Source of the DNA: Siniperca chuatsi | Taxonomy: Eukaryota; Chordata; Actinopteri; Centrarchiformes; Sinipercidae | Direction: 5' to 3' | NCBI RefSeq assembly: GCF_020085105.1 | Contig: NC_058061.1 | Span: 5,589,784-5,653,783, forward strand | Length of the DNA: 64,000 bases | Shown: positions 19,274 to 32,191 of the stretch, one piece after another | How positions within the stretch are numbered: the stretch's first letter is position 1 | Layout: every line of letters begins with the position of its first letter | Made by a program: the position numbers and the translations under genes | Notes under the pieces: generated by a model | The model's input: the letters and a program-made list of their open reading frames with translations, nothing else | The model's database searches: none | What the model was told of the DNA's origin: nothing

Positions 19274-21297
19274 TCAAGGTTTGGGCACTTGGCAGGTCCA
19301 ACTTGTTCGTTCTGGCTGGTAAATTAAATCTCTCCTGAAAGACAAACAAACTGAGGTTAGGCCATGTAAACATGCCATTTATTATCAAAACTAACAAATA
19401 CATTAAACATTTTGAAGCATATTTTAAAAACATGTTCCTGAGAGTTATTACAAGTTGTACTCCTTTGTCATGTTGGATGAAAGGAAAACAACCCTTGCAT
19501 AGATGGAATATCTATTATATACTGCAAATTGCGCAAACATACAAATTAAACTTGTAATATGTGTCATATATAACAGCTATTTGTTTTACATCTTTCATTA
19601 TACCAGGACTAGTGGCATGGCTACATTTACCAAAACTTTGTTGTTGGGCCCCTATTGACACCCCTCCACCACCTCACGCTCTTCATGCCTTGTGTACCTC
19701 CAAGTTACCGTCATGTACAGCACACGGGGACCCAGAAACTAACCAAGTTTTCTGTGTGTCAGTTAGTTTAGTTTGATTAAACACAACCATGACTGATTAC
19801 CCCTCACCCCCATTAAGTTTGTTAGCATAAAAATCAACATAGTTGACTGTTTTATACAAACAGGAAATTATAAAATCCATGTGCCAATGCATGTCAAATA
19901 AAACTGCGAGTTTGGAATGTCACTGCCAGTTAAACTTCACAAATAGACATCAAAATGTTTTTCCCACAGATTTAATTGCTATTTTTTTGGCTTTCTGAGC
20001 TGTCCCTTGAGCTGTTTTATCAACATCCATAATTTGTTTTAATTTTTTCCAGCTGTGAGTAGCGCCTCCATTCCTTTGCACTGCATTGTGGGACAGTAGT
20101 GTACAACAAGAGAACACTCTATAAATCAAGGGTTTTTAAGTATGCATGGTGAGGACTGTTTTGAGTATACTTTGCCAGTATGAACACACTACATACATAA
20201 AACCTGCTTACATTTAGAATGTAGTATGGATTTGGGACACAGCTTAACTCTTAAAACTACTTTAAGCCACACCCTTGTGGTATTTTGAGTAGATAATTTT
20301 AGATGAAAATGTGTTTGCTGTACTTACTCTCTCCGGTGTGATGCACTGTGTTCACGACACAGTAGCCCCTCGTCACATGTACAAATCTGGTTTATGCTAA
20401 ATGCCAGGCCACCATCAGGAACATAGCAGCTCTCACCGTGGCTCAGACGTCTCTTGCACACCTGTTCACCGTGGTGTCGAGCGCAGCACATGGATGCCCC
20501 GCAATCCCTGTCAACCTTACATCTGGCACCTGGATGAAGGAAACGCTGATTATTTCAGGTCCAGTCGTATTGAATCTCCAAACTGACAAAGACACTCTTT
20601 TATGTTTTAATGTGTTTGCTGTCGCACTCTTACCCTCTTGTCCGTTGGGAATGCTGCGGTGGCACTTCCCAAACATGCAGCTGAGTCCGCGTACACACTG
20701 GGCATCCCTCCGACAGTAGTGGCCCTCCCCTCGTAGAGGAACACAAAGACCAAAGTGACGATCACAGGAGAAGCCCCGCCCACAGGCCCTGTCATGGTCG
20801 CACACAGCCTGGAAAAAAAGAGGGGGAAATATTCAAACTTTACAAAGACTTTCGATAAAACTTGGCCCAAATTTAAGTCTTGCGTTGTTTCTAAAAAAAC
20901 CTGGACATGAAGTTATGTAAAGACAAATTTGTCTTGTGCTTTTGCAAAAGCACGTTTTTCACATAAGTAGGAAGAAGTGACACTGATTTGGGGTATAACT
21001 ATTTTCTCAAAACATTTTCTGAGCTTAAGAAGAAATATTTTACCACACAAACACAGAACTGTCTTTTTGCTCTGGAAGATTAAATAAAGGCTTGAATTAA
21101 TTCAAGAGAAGCATTATATTCATGCATAGTATCCAGTATCTTACCATGGTTGCTTTGGCTACAGGAGCGCTTTCTCTAAGTGCCTTTGCTCCTTCTTTGG
21201 GAGGGCTGTGAGGCATGTTGAGCATCCAGGCCCATATACGAGCTTCGGCCCAGGAGAAGCAGAGACACAGGCAGAGCACCCACAGATTTCCCAACAT
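19274..21297 (-). CDS. Dickkopf-3-like secreted cysteine-rich protein
   Basis: Predicted secreted protein of 196 residues; dickkopf proteins modulate Wnt signalling, but the role of this one is unknown. Four exons: 21297-21145, 20808-20634, 20529-20328 and 19334-19274 (TGA), all in phase. The first ATG starts a signal peptide (LWVLCLCLCFSWAEA). After a short spacer come two cysteine clusters, an N-terminal one with 8 Cys (from CDHDRACGRGFSC) and a colipase-like one with 10 Cys (from ARCKVDRDC, including MCC and CTCDEGLLC). The spacing follows DKK3, although human DKK3 is much longer (350). The last cysteine (SWTCQVPKP) is supplied only by the 61-base final exon. The donor before it (GTAAGT) overlaps an in-frame TAA, so an unspliced message would stop there and lack this cysteine. 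The last exon was found from its acceptor and frame, so it is the weakest part. I cannot assign a symbol. Confidence 0.8.
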
Positions 21298-21519
21298 TTC
21301 CACCAACCACAAAAAACAAATCAATAAAAATAAGAACAAGAGAGACTGAAAATGATTAACTGAAGTCAGGGTGACTCAAAGAGAAAGAAAAGATGAGTCA
21401 CTTGTGCATGACTCCACACCAAATAAAAATCCAAAGCTTAAAAGACTGAGTAAATGTGTAGAAAGTCAGGACTGCAGGGATCCATGCAGTGGCAGTGGCT
21501 GTCTCCTCTTCTAGCATGA

Positions 21520-21527
21520 CTTTTATA
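21520..21527 (-). promoter_or_regulatory. TATA box of the dickkopf-like gene
   Basis: TATAAAAG on the minus strand, about 225 bases upstream of the start codon. This implies an unspliced 5' UTR of roughly 195 bases. Confidence 0.6.
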
Positions 21528-23794
21528 GGTCACGAGGGATTGACTTCCCCCCACTAGGCTGTTTGTCCAAGCAACAGGGTAGGAGGAGACAATTAGTTGT
21601 TAATGGATTATCTAAATTGCCCGGGTCACCCCCCGCAGCCAAAAAATAGTGGCAAAATGACCAGTCATGGAGCAGGGAGAAAGAAAGGAAAGAGGGGAGA
21701 TGGGGCCGGGAGGGGATGGATGGACGTGATGGGCTGACAACAGCTTCACACAATAGAGCCAAGACAAGCACCACCTCTGTGGTTATCTCTGCCAGACAAA
21801 CAAATGAGGAGGACAAGGGCAGACAAACGCATGACACGTTTCACTACTCACTGAGTGACAGGTAAAGCCACTGTGGGTCCTGGCCCCCAAACACTTGGCA
21901 AACACTCCTGGCCCCGACCTCGGCTGCCCTGTTGCCCCCTACCCTATCCACTTCAGACCCCATGCTGAGAGCAATTTGCAGAAGTGCACCCTGCAGACGA
22001 CCCCATGATCTCATTAAATGTAATTACCATCAGCCGTTAGTTCTCAGGGGGAGAAGGGGAGTGAGTGGAGGGAGACACATTTTCACATTTCAGATTTAGC
22101 CTGTTAAGATCTGGTGATTATTTGAAGTTAAGGGTTTGGTGATATGCCTTCAGTTTAGCTTGAAAATAAGACAAAGAAACAGAAAAAAAGAACATACTGC
22201 TCTAGTGAAATACTTTTCTTGGAGTAAAAGTTAAAGTTGTTTCTCAAATTGCAAGGTTGACAGTAACAACATGTTTCAGTCATGAGGGGTTTCTTTTATA
22301 ATGTGTATACCCTTCTTCATGTCTGAATTTCATCTGCTATATCGTTCAGCTTTTTCATGAAGTAGCTGTAATTTATAGCATCCTTCACAGCTGTGCTTTT
22401 ACCTGAAAAGAGTAAGGGGGCAGTAAGGTACCGGTGAGAAGATTGAAAACAAATCAGGACTGCCTGGCCGGTTTGAGTCATAAATCCATGAGTTTGAAGG
22501 CTTATCAGACACCAAAACGCAGCACAGAGGTTTACAATACTATGAGACAGGATTTTAGTCCTTATCACAGGGGAAATCATTCTGTCCTTGCATTATAAAG
22601 AAATCTACCAGGAAAGTGCATTTTAATGTATTTGATGCAGTGCATTCAACGCAGTACATTGCCAAGTTTCACTTTTTTGCCAGACTTTTTTGCTGGAGCC
22701 CTCTGCATTGGCAGTGTGTCATCGCAGTGGTCTCATTGAAATGAAGGAGGGGGCTGCGTTTTTTCACCACCTGCCAGTCTACCTAACAGCTATATTTTGT
22801 CCCTACCACAAATCCAAGTTTAACATTGGGATACATGCTACATGAATTGTGTTCATATTTCTGTCAAATAGATGCAAATGTTGTCACACCATCAACTCTG
22901 ATCAGCAAAGCAAAGTACAAGCACCACTGCTACCCTGCCTCAGCAACAACTTCTTACTAAAGAACCAGCTAAAAACCATGTTTTTATTATTAATGAAGTA
23001 TTGATTCAGGCAGGTACAGTATCATATGCTCATAATACACCATGTTGGGCAAAATAAATTTCGAGAACAAAATATAAACTTCAGATGGAGGTTGGAAAAG
23101 TTCCAGAAGTTTACCAGTTCACTGACCATGAGTGTTGTCAAGCACTGATCCTGTCTGAAAATATAAGAATCCTTCTCTGTGCTCGCTATTCCTTAGACGT
23201 CTGTTCAAACCAGTTTAGGCCAAACATTATCCACAAGAACCCAAGTACTGACTTAAGTGTGAAACAATACAGTCTTTGTAATAACTGAATTTCAATCAAT
23301 TTTAGCATCCCTCATGTCTGTATTTTGGTGACAGAATAGCCAATTGATAGCAGTAGCCAATAGATTACAGAAATGAGCATATGTCTTCTCCTCTCCCCCA
23401 CAACTGCTACTGAACTGCTGTTGAGCAGCAATCACACATTATCCTTTCTCTTCCCTAAGCAGTTGCTTAGAACTGATTCCACATTTTTACTCATAACATG
23501 CATGACACTTCATAACATGGTCAGGCCCTTTTATACTTTGGAGAGTTGCTGTGCCCTTTGACCCCAGGGAAGAAACCCAGGTGTTCAGACTTCTGGCTAT
23601 TTCAGGGTCAAAGCTGAAAACTAAGGTGGCACCCAGCATTGACATTACAAAGTAATCTATCAGGAATGTGTCCTTGCACGTTGTGATTTATTGGCCATGA
23701 TGTTGCATAATTGTTCATATTATAGTTTGTTTGTACACCTTGTGTCAGTGTTTTATATGCTGTCTTGTCTTTTATTCTCTCTTTCTCTTGACTT

Positions 23795-23855
23795 CCTTTG
23801 GTGAAGCACTTTGGAACAACTGTTTTGAAAAGTGCTATATAAACAAGATTGTCTC
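23795..23855 (+). mobile_element. LINE 3' tail fragment
   Basis: GAAGCACTTTGGAACAACTG followed by GAAAAGTGCTATATAAA is the typical 3' end of fish non-LTR retrotransposons. No reverse transcriptase is left. Confidence 0.6.
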
Positions 23856-26354
23856 GCTTGCGTAAATGAGATTAAAACTTACTTAATAAACTAAAGCAAG
23901 CAGCTTTAAAAAGCATTTGCAAATTTTAATTAACTATAAGACTTTTGATATGAATCAACATGAGTGAACTGCATACTAACAGCATCTAGCGCCCAGAATA
24001 TTTCGTCTCCTATGGCCACTCCAAGACTCCGTGAGCTCTGCATACACTCGTCTCTTTCAGATGGGATCACAAGCCTCCAGGCTACCATTAGATCCGGCAC
24101 CTTGCTCAATGGTGTTTATCAAGTAATGGTGATCACACTGGAGGTGTGATGCGTCTTATGATCCAACTAAGACTGTACAATGTAGAGGAACTGTATTGTA
24201 AGTAATCATAGCTTCTGTGTTAACTCAACCTGTATGAATAGCTTTACCCAACATTAGCATTCATCATTTCATTAGCATTCAGGATTTTCATTCAGACTTA
24301 CAGTAGATGCCTGGATAATTGTTAGTAATTTACATATTCTTAGTGGCAGACAGCACAGATTGGTTACGTAGATATCTCAGCTCCAGGTAGTTAAGTCTGG
24401 CTAACACAGACTAATGACATAATTGGTAGGCACAATAGCAGCAACTGGATAAATTAGCAACATGTAAATAAGTATTGTATCGTGATTATGCAACCATTTA
24501 AGCAGTTTAATTAATCTAAGTCCATGTGTATTGAGCACTTTAATTAATGAATGGAAAAATATTGGGATGCAAAAAATGTATGACATGCCGATGTTTTGTA
24601 ACTTATAAGCCGACAATTTGAAGTTGGTCACTTACAGATAAATTCTCCTCCTTTCCTATTGAGGCGTTTTGGATTTTGTGTTTTGTAGCATAAGAATTAC
24701 AACGCAAACTAGAGCTCCCACTCCCTTTCCTTATCACGCTCCTCCAAGCACGTATTCTTGTTCTACATCCGTACTTACAGCAAGATATCCCCCCTTTTAT
24801 TTACCCAATGCCAACAGCAGATAACTGTCTCCAAACACTCCTTAACATGCTCCCCCAGTGTTAATGACTCTGCTAATGACGTTCGTAATGAATGTGCTCA
24901 CTGTCACAATCAACATTGATGTGGGTCTTGCAATTAGGGACTAACAAAAACAACGGGCAGGGTGATGTTTGTCCATTGTAATGGACCTTGACCCCCCATA
25001 GGGAGCTCTCAATGGTGGAGGGCATGAGGAGTCTGCCTTCCCACCACCAAAAAAACATGTTAAGTGTAGGAACGGATGGACGATTGGTAATGAGTCCCAC
25101 AGAGTGAATGCGTATTCAGGGCATTGGAGAACAATGAGGTAAATGTAGTTTCTTCAGAATTCAATATGTAGCTTCAGTATTGCTTTGCTAAAAAACACAG
25201 TCTGGGTTTTATTTTTCTGAGGTAGAAGACACCGAGTTCTCAAGCTAATGAATAATTATAGATATAGGGGAGGACAAAGGTATTATAAGAAAGTTGTGTT
25301 TTGTTGATTGAACTATTTGTTCTTCTATTATGTGCCAGTATGTTTCTTTGAAGAAGAGGGAACTCTGTTAATGCACACTGAAAGCAGTGAGTAGATGTTG
25401 TTCGAGTGGAAATCATTGTGAAGTTTGTCAGAGGTCATTTGGGGATGTTCGGTGGTGGTGACAGAGGTAGAATAAAAAGCTTTACAATTTACAGGGAGGT
25501 ACAGAGATAGCTGTAGAGTCTGACAGAAGTAAGGGCTAAATATAATCTATTATTAAAATAATCAATCAGTATCAATATGTTTATACTAACAATGGATCAA
25601 GAGCTTTAAGGGCCCAGTATACTTCATCAGAACTGTTTGTCGGATGGTTGAATAGTTTCGGAAACCCCCTCACACAACACCTTTCCAAAGTCGGATTGGG
25701 GGGGCTGTGTCCGACCATTTCTGTAACTTTCCGAAATAGACGATCCGACATTCACACCGTGTTTGGGCAGTTGTGCGGAAGTGAGAGAGGAGCCAGGCCT
25801 TGACCTTCTCTCTCCTCTCTCTTCTTGTCTTTGTTTTGGTTTTACGCCCTGAAGCTTTATTTTACTTTTTGATCTGGTCTCACTGCTCTTGTATACTAGC
25901 TGCACAGCACCAAACAGCAGACAGACAAAATTAGCGACTAGCTGGTGAACTTACTGTTAAGGAGCAAGATATTTTTCTCTGGAGTTGTTCACGACCAAAC
26001 CCGAGCCAAAAGGAAAGTGAATATTGGACTTGTTTATTAGACATTCCTTAGGTGGCCAGAAACACAACTCCAAATTAATGATATTGTTGCTGCTTGTCTG
26101 CTGGACGTGTACAGTGGCAACTGTTCACAAACAAGTTCACCATAACAACTTTATAAGATGGCAATATGTCAATGTTGTGTTTACAGCTGGTTCCACGGCC
26201 CACAAATGATCACAAATAGTTGTTTTTAAATATTAAAACAAAAGGCCATGATAGCAGCTCTGTGGGCTATAATGCTTATTGTTAAGAAAACCAAATTGTG
26301 AGATGGATTAAAGTTGAGGTCCTTACTGATCCCTGGCTGTTGTGGGGAATAATG

Positions 26355-26790
26355 TAAATGTAAAGATGGTAGTCATTATCATGCTAACATGCTCACAATG
26401 ACAATGTTAACATGCTAATGTTTCTATGGTCACCATCTTAGTTTAGCATGTTTGCATGCAAAGATTTACTAATCTGCACTAAACACAAAGTACAGCTGAG
26501 CCTGATGGGAATGTCATTAGTTTTGCCTATGCTTACTCAAAATCCTTAATGGATAAATTGACATTTTGACTCGATAATGGTGCTACATAAAAAGTCAGGG
26601 GATCAATCATAAAAGTTATTACAATTCATCTTCAGGGGAACATGAAAGCTTCTACCAAATTTCATGCCAATCCATCCATTAGTTGTTGAAACATTTCACT
26701 CTGGATCAAAGTGGCGACCCGACCGACCGACCGACCAACCCACGGACAGAGATTGCCACAGAGCCATGCCTTTATAGGAGCTATGATGGA
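26355..26790. repeat. Interspersed repeat, family B, copy 3
   Basis: The longest copy here. It runs from ATGCTAACATGCTCACAATG through CTAAACACAAAGTACAGCTG to a short GACC tandem (about 26715-26735) and a GCCACAGAGCCATGCC end. It shares these blocks with the copies at 4330, 7295 and 36040. Confidence 0.75.
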
Positions 26791-28439
26791 TGATGCATTT
26801 AACAAATTTAAAGTTAAAACAAATCAAAAGTAAGGGAACTTTAATTTGAAATGGTGTTTAATTAATATTGCTGCAACTGGGAACAAAACAGACACAGTTC
26901 GAAGTCAGCAAGGTATTTGGTATGGGGTGAGTATTACTATTTGAATCACTGTATATAAATGCATTACAACCATCCAACAAGCAGGCCTGATGGAGTATAC
27001 TGGCACCTTAAAGCTGGGGTAGGTAACGTTGGAGAAACTAGCAAGAGACAGCTAGATTTTGAAAGTATTCAACCGAAAAAAACACTCCCCCCAAAACACA
27101 TTTTCATGGGCAATGAAGAGTGCGTGCAAGTGGGCAGGTAGACAGGCAGGTAGGCCAGCCAATCGTTTCATTCTTATTACAGGCCTGTGACAGTCACAGA
27201 TACCAGAATATTGTAGTTTTTTCCCCAGAGCATTTTATTTATTGATTTCTGTCGGAATGTAAAGAGAATTTCAACAAATATAACAAAAAATGCTTCTGAA
27301 ATACATTACCAACCCTAGTTTTAATGCCCAAAGTGCAAGCACACAGAGTTCTGACATTTACTTCCAGCCCTAACTCTAAATTGGAGTCACATTTTAAACA
27401 AGGTGCTAGAATTGCCTCAGAGCCATTTCTCAGCGTTAGTGGGCAGACATTCTACAGCTTCCACAGACAGGGCTGAGCTTTTATATCACTCCTCATGAAG
27501 TTAAGTGAGGGGTGAAATGAAGCCAGTAAATGTTAACACAAACAAAACTTTGCCATTGCAAGTTGAATATTATACCCTGACTTAAATCTGTCTTACTTTT
27601 TACTTTAAAGTAATTTAAAGTAGAAGAAGAAGTAGAGATATACTCGTGTGTCTGGAAAAGGCTTGTAGGCTCAATCTAACCAGGGCCAGTTTTACAAAAA
27701 AATTGTTTACTTAAACTTGCTATTTGAAAGGGTTTCAGGACAAACCAAACATCAATGTGGTCCTTTAATGACAAGTACAATTTGTACTTAAAAACTTTTT
27801 TGAGCAACATTTGCAAAAAAACAAACAATAACACCTTTGAATGACGGAATAATGTACTGCATTTATAAACCTTTTTCAGACTTACAGCTTAAAGAAAACT
27901 GGATAACTTCTCTTGGTTACTTTGTTATCACAGTCACTGCAACTGTGAACAGAGTTGAGCTCCCATACACCATCTCTCTGGAATGATGAAGTAATGTCTA
28001 CTCTAGTCATTAACTGTGTATTGTCTTAAAAGTGAGGTATCTTTATTGTTGAGACAGATGTTAACAGATGTTAACTCAAAGTTAACTAAAGTTAATGACA
28101 CTTATGTTCATTGTCAGGTTCTTTGTAATTTAGTCATTGCTGCTTTAAATATCTAAAGATTTGGCAGATGTTTTTTTCTTTTAAAAAAATATGGTAAAAC
28201 TGTTTCTTTGCAGAATTTTAATGCAGAAACAGTGAAAAAAGTAAAAGAATGACTTACAACAAAGGTCTTGAATTTTAATCATTTTGGATTGGAAGAGTAT
28301 ACCGTGTGTCCAGCCCAGACATTCACCAGGAAACCAATACATGTAATGGCTTGTCAGTTTCCAATAATGGTAATAAGCCTGCCTTGTTGACTCATAACCA
28401 ACTCCACATCTGTGCTTTATGATTATTTAGACACGGTGG

Positions 28440-29100
28440 CAGTAATCCTTTAAAGGGGACCTATTATGCTCATTTCCAGCTCTATATTTTTATTCTGGGA
28501 CTCCACTAGAGTAGTTTTGCATGATTCAGAGTTTAAAAAAATCCTTATTTATCTTATTCTGGCACCTTTATACAGACCCTCAGTTCATCCTCTGTCTGAA
28601 ACAAGCCATTTTAGCGCCTGTCTTTTTAAGACCCCCCTCCCTAAAAGCTCACTTTGTTCTGATTGGCCAATTTCCCAGAAGCCTGGAGAAGCTTGTGAGC
28701 TGCTGTATCTACTTTTCTTTATACACCCAGTGCTGTGAGCCGCGCACCGCCTCATTGTCTTGCCGGTGTGCTCGACGGCATATGACAGCTACAGTAACTT
28801 AGCTTGGAAAATAGCGATATGGGGCACTGAATTGGATGAATTTACTGTTTATCAGACCACAAATATGCCAAGAATAAGTTTGGAAAATCGATAGACACCG
28901 CCGGAGTGGAGTGTACAGTAATCAGTGGCCTCGCTGCTTACTGTACAAAAACAGACAACTTTTATAACTTTAGTCACTGATTTTGGTGAAACTGGATCAT
29001 AATTTATGGAGAAGATATTTTCTGGTTTTCCCTCTGATGTCCTTCGGCTGCTCTGCCTCAACTCTCTGTGATTTACGATCATGTAAGTTTCCTGATGGAC
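28440..29100. mobile_element. Common fish repeat starting AAAGGGGACCTATTATGC
   Basis: The opening phrase and the CTGATTGGCCAATTTCCC segment are typical of an abundant non-autonomous repeat in percomorph genomes, as I recall it. The overlapping 90-93 residue open frames have no recognisable domain. The right boundary is approximate. Confidence 0.5.
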
Positions 29101-31915
29101 AGATAGCTTTAAAGTAACCGTTAACTGCTGCTATTGTAGCTGCCATTAGCTAGTTAGCTCAGTTAGCTGTGCAGCTAGTGGTCTTTTTACCTTAGCTGAC
29201 TGCCCAGACCTCCAGGAGAGCGGTCCAATAACATAGTCAGACTGAGCGGGTGCATGGGTGCTGTAGGCCCTGTACTTCGGCGTGCTGTGTCTGGAGCAGA
29301 TAACCATATAAGGACATCATCAGCTCGGCACAAAAGTAGAAAAAAAACATTGGAAACCTAATATTCAGAGCAGTCTGAAGCCTGAGCTTTTTGCTCACAG
29401 GGATTACTTTTACAAAAAAGTATGAAAAATAAAGTGTGTGCATTGTTTTGGGTCCATTGACAAAGTCAATGCATTTATCTCATCATTAGATAGAACCTCA
29501 AATAAACCAAACCAGTCTTCAGATGTTTGAACTGTATTTCTGGTAAGATTTAAATAATGTACTCTATAAGCTGTTTCCAATTGGAACAATACAGAAGAGT
29601 GTGACTCCCTCTATAATGGGAAACAGCCCTGTGTCTTCTTTGTTCCAGGTTTAAAAAAAATAAGGGGGAAAGAAGAAGAGGGCAAGGGGAGGATTTGGAG
29701 CAAGGGTCACTGGTGGCCAATATTCACAAATCAGGCCATTCCATTATGATGATTTTAAAATCACAAAAAATGTTATAATGTTATGTTAAATGTTATGTTA
29801 TTAAAGAAGAACAGCCTGTCAAGTACAAGATTTGAGTAGAAAACAATTTTTTGGGAGGGAATAGCAAGAATCTTTTTCTCTTTTTTTACTCCCCATCTGC
29901 CTTTCTTGCCTTTTCATCATGGTTCCTGAGCAACTGGGGAACCCCCTGATACTTGTAGCTGTCCTGGATGGTCCAACCCCAAGAGAATTAGTACTCTGCA
30001 GATTGTTGATTTCATCTGACAATATTTTTCCAGTCCGAATTACATCCCAATTCTACAGATGAATCAGCAATGGCAACTTGGGTAATTAGCTTTGTATTGG
30101 TTCTATTGTTGTTTTCCTAAACCGCCTATTCTAGCAACATATGGGTGAAAAATTTAAGGACCAACCAACATGAATTGTTTGAGTAAGGCCTCCAACACAG
30201 CATCTGTGCTCCTTTTCATAAGATTTTACAAGTCTCTGAGCTCTATTCTCATTTGGTGTTTTGATGATGATGGTGGAGAGCGCTATCTAATACATGGCTC
30301 CAAAATCTCCCATAAGTGTTTAAAAATATGGAAAGATGCTAGTCTATTCTAGATACTGTTTATATCAGTGACAGCTACAAGGGTTCGCTTTGACATAAAT
30401 GGGCATCCGTTTGCAGCCCACATTTTATGAATTTATGAAATACAACTGTATGCGCCAACTGCACGTGTGGGAACACATCTGCCTATGCGGACACCCAATG
30501 TAGTATAAACAGAATTGCGTCCGCTTTCAAAGTTCGTGTCTGTTTTGGGATAGACTGTATCAGGGCCTACTCATATACATGCTGACACAAACTCCTGGTT
30601 ATTAAGAACTAACTTGAAAAAATAACACATATAATAAGAATAACTCATACATAAACAATTCTCTTTGCTTTAGCTTAAAAGGTGTATGTTTTCCCCCAAT
30701 TTATTACCTCTAAATGCATCCAAGTGTTTAAATTAAAACCATTAAAGCTTCTTACTGTATTGAAGATAGATCTACGCCCCGATTTTGTGACAGTGCCCAA
30801 TAGCGCCCCTAAATCCCAAAACCTCCTGTTCAGAGTTGATTTTTCACACAGTTCACAGCTGAGTTTCAAAACATCAATACTGAGTCAGGAGGAAATTCTG
30901 AGATTTTGGCAAAGCTGTTGGATGTTGTAACAAAATCAGTGAATGTACTTTTAATGAGCTTCTCACATCAATTGGCAAACTAAATAGTCTGGAAAGTAGG
31001 GGGTGGGAAAAGTCTAGTCATTTGGAACAATTTTACCGGACTTATAAACCACTCTGAAGTCATTGTGTTTGTGTATTAAAACGAAGGAAAACAACCATTA
31101 TGTAAGTTTATGAGGAATCACAAAACAGAACCTATTTAGAGCAGCATTCTGCCCTCTGGATGGCTGGTGCATGTTGGATTATGTCCAGTCAGACCCATCA
31201 GATCATCTCCATCAAACAGGTTTTTCCAATTGATCACAAATGCACTCATTTATCATATATTTGTCAAGTCTGCAACTTTGTTTTTTCACCATCAAGCTAA
31301 ACTCATTTGACCTAACAATAAGTATCTCAAGTATCATGAGATTAAATGATATTGTACTACTTTTATATTTGATTTATTGAATTAAGATGACTTTATCTTC
31401 TGGTAGCAACAAATTTGTTTTGTTTTTTTGCTTAAATTACATTTAAAGTACAATTAAATTACAGTTTTCTTTATTCAGTTTCACAGAATTTTTTACAGAA
31501 TCCCACATCCAAGCATCTTTTGTAGTCAACTAGAAGTCAGCCAGCTCCTTCAATTACTATTGTTAAACTTAATTTAAACTCAGACATTGAGTTGCAAGCT
31601 ATTGTTTGAATTTGTTTTCAGCAACATATTCTTATATTCAGTATTTCAGAATGAGACTCTCCATAAATAAATCAGATTGTGTTAATGTATTTCATATAAC
31701 AATGTTTAAAAAATCTAAGTGTCTTTGTTATTGTCCTCAGGGTTAACACAAGCTCAAATTAGACTCTTGAATTTACATGTTTAGTCTCTCTCTGAACAAA
31801 TTCCCACTCAAAAACTCACACTGATGTCAGTCAGCTGAATTTTTGGCTTGGTAATGGTAGAGTGGAGAACCTCATGAGAAAGAAAAAAGCCAAGACACGT
31901 GAGGGGAAACAACAC

Positions 31916-31918
<3 letters not shown>

Positions 31919-31950
<32 letters not shown>
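31919..31950. repeat. (CA)n microsatellite
   Basis: About 16 uninterrupted units. Confidence 0.95.
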
Positions 31951-31953
<3 letters not shown>

Positions 31954-32126
31954 GAAGCTCAAAAAACAAATAGACAGACATTTAGAAATGCTATATATGA
32001 AAGAAAGAAAGGAGAACACACCCCCTCATTATGTAACACCTGGTAGTGTAACTATACTAATCTGTTTGGCATCCTTTTGACCTGTTTTATGTGTGTACAT
32101 GTACTTTTGTTTATGCATGCACCATG

Positions 32127-32131
<5 letters not shown>

Positions 32132-32189
<58 letters not shown>
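32132..32189. repeat. (TG)n microsatellite
   Basis: About 29 uninterrupted units. It explains the poly-Cys-Val and poly-His-Thr frames on the two strands. Confidence 0.95.
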
Positions 32190-32191
<2 letters not shown>

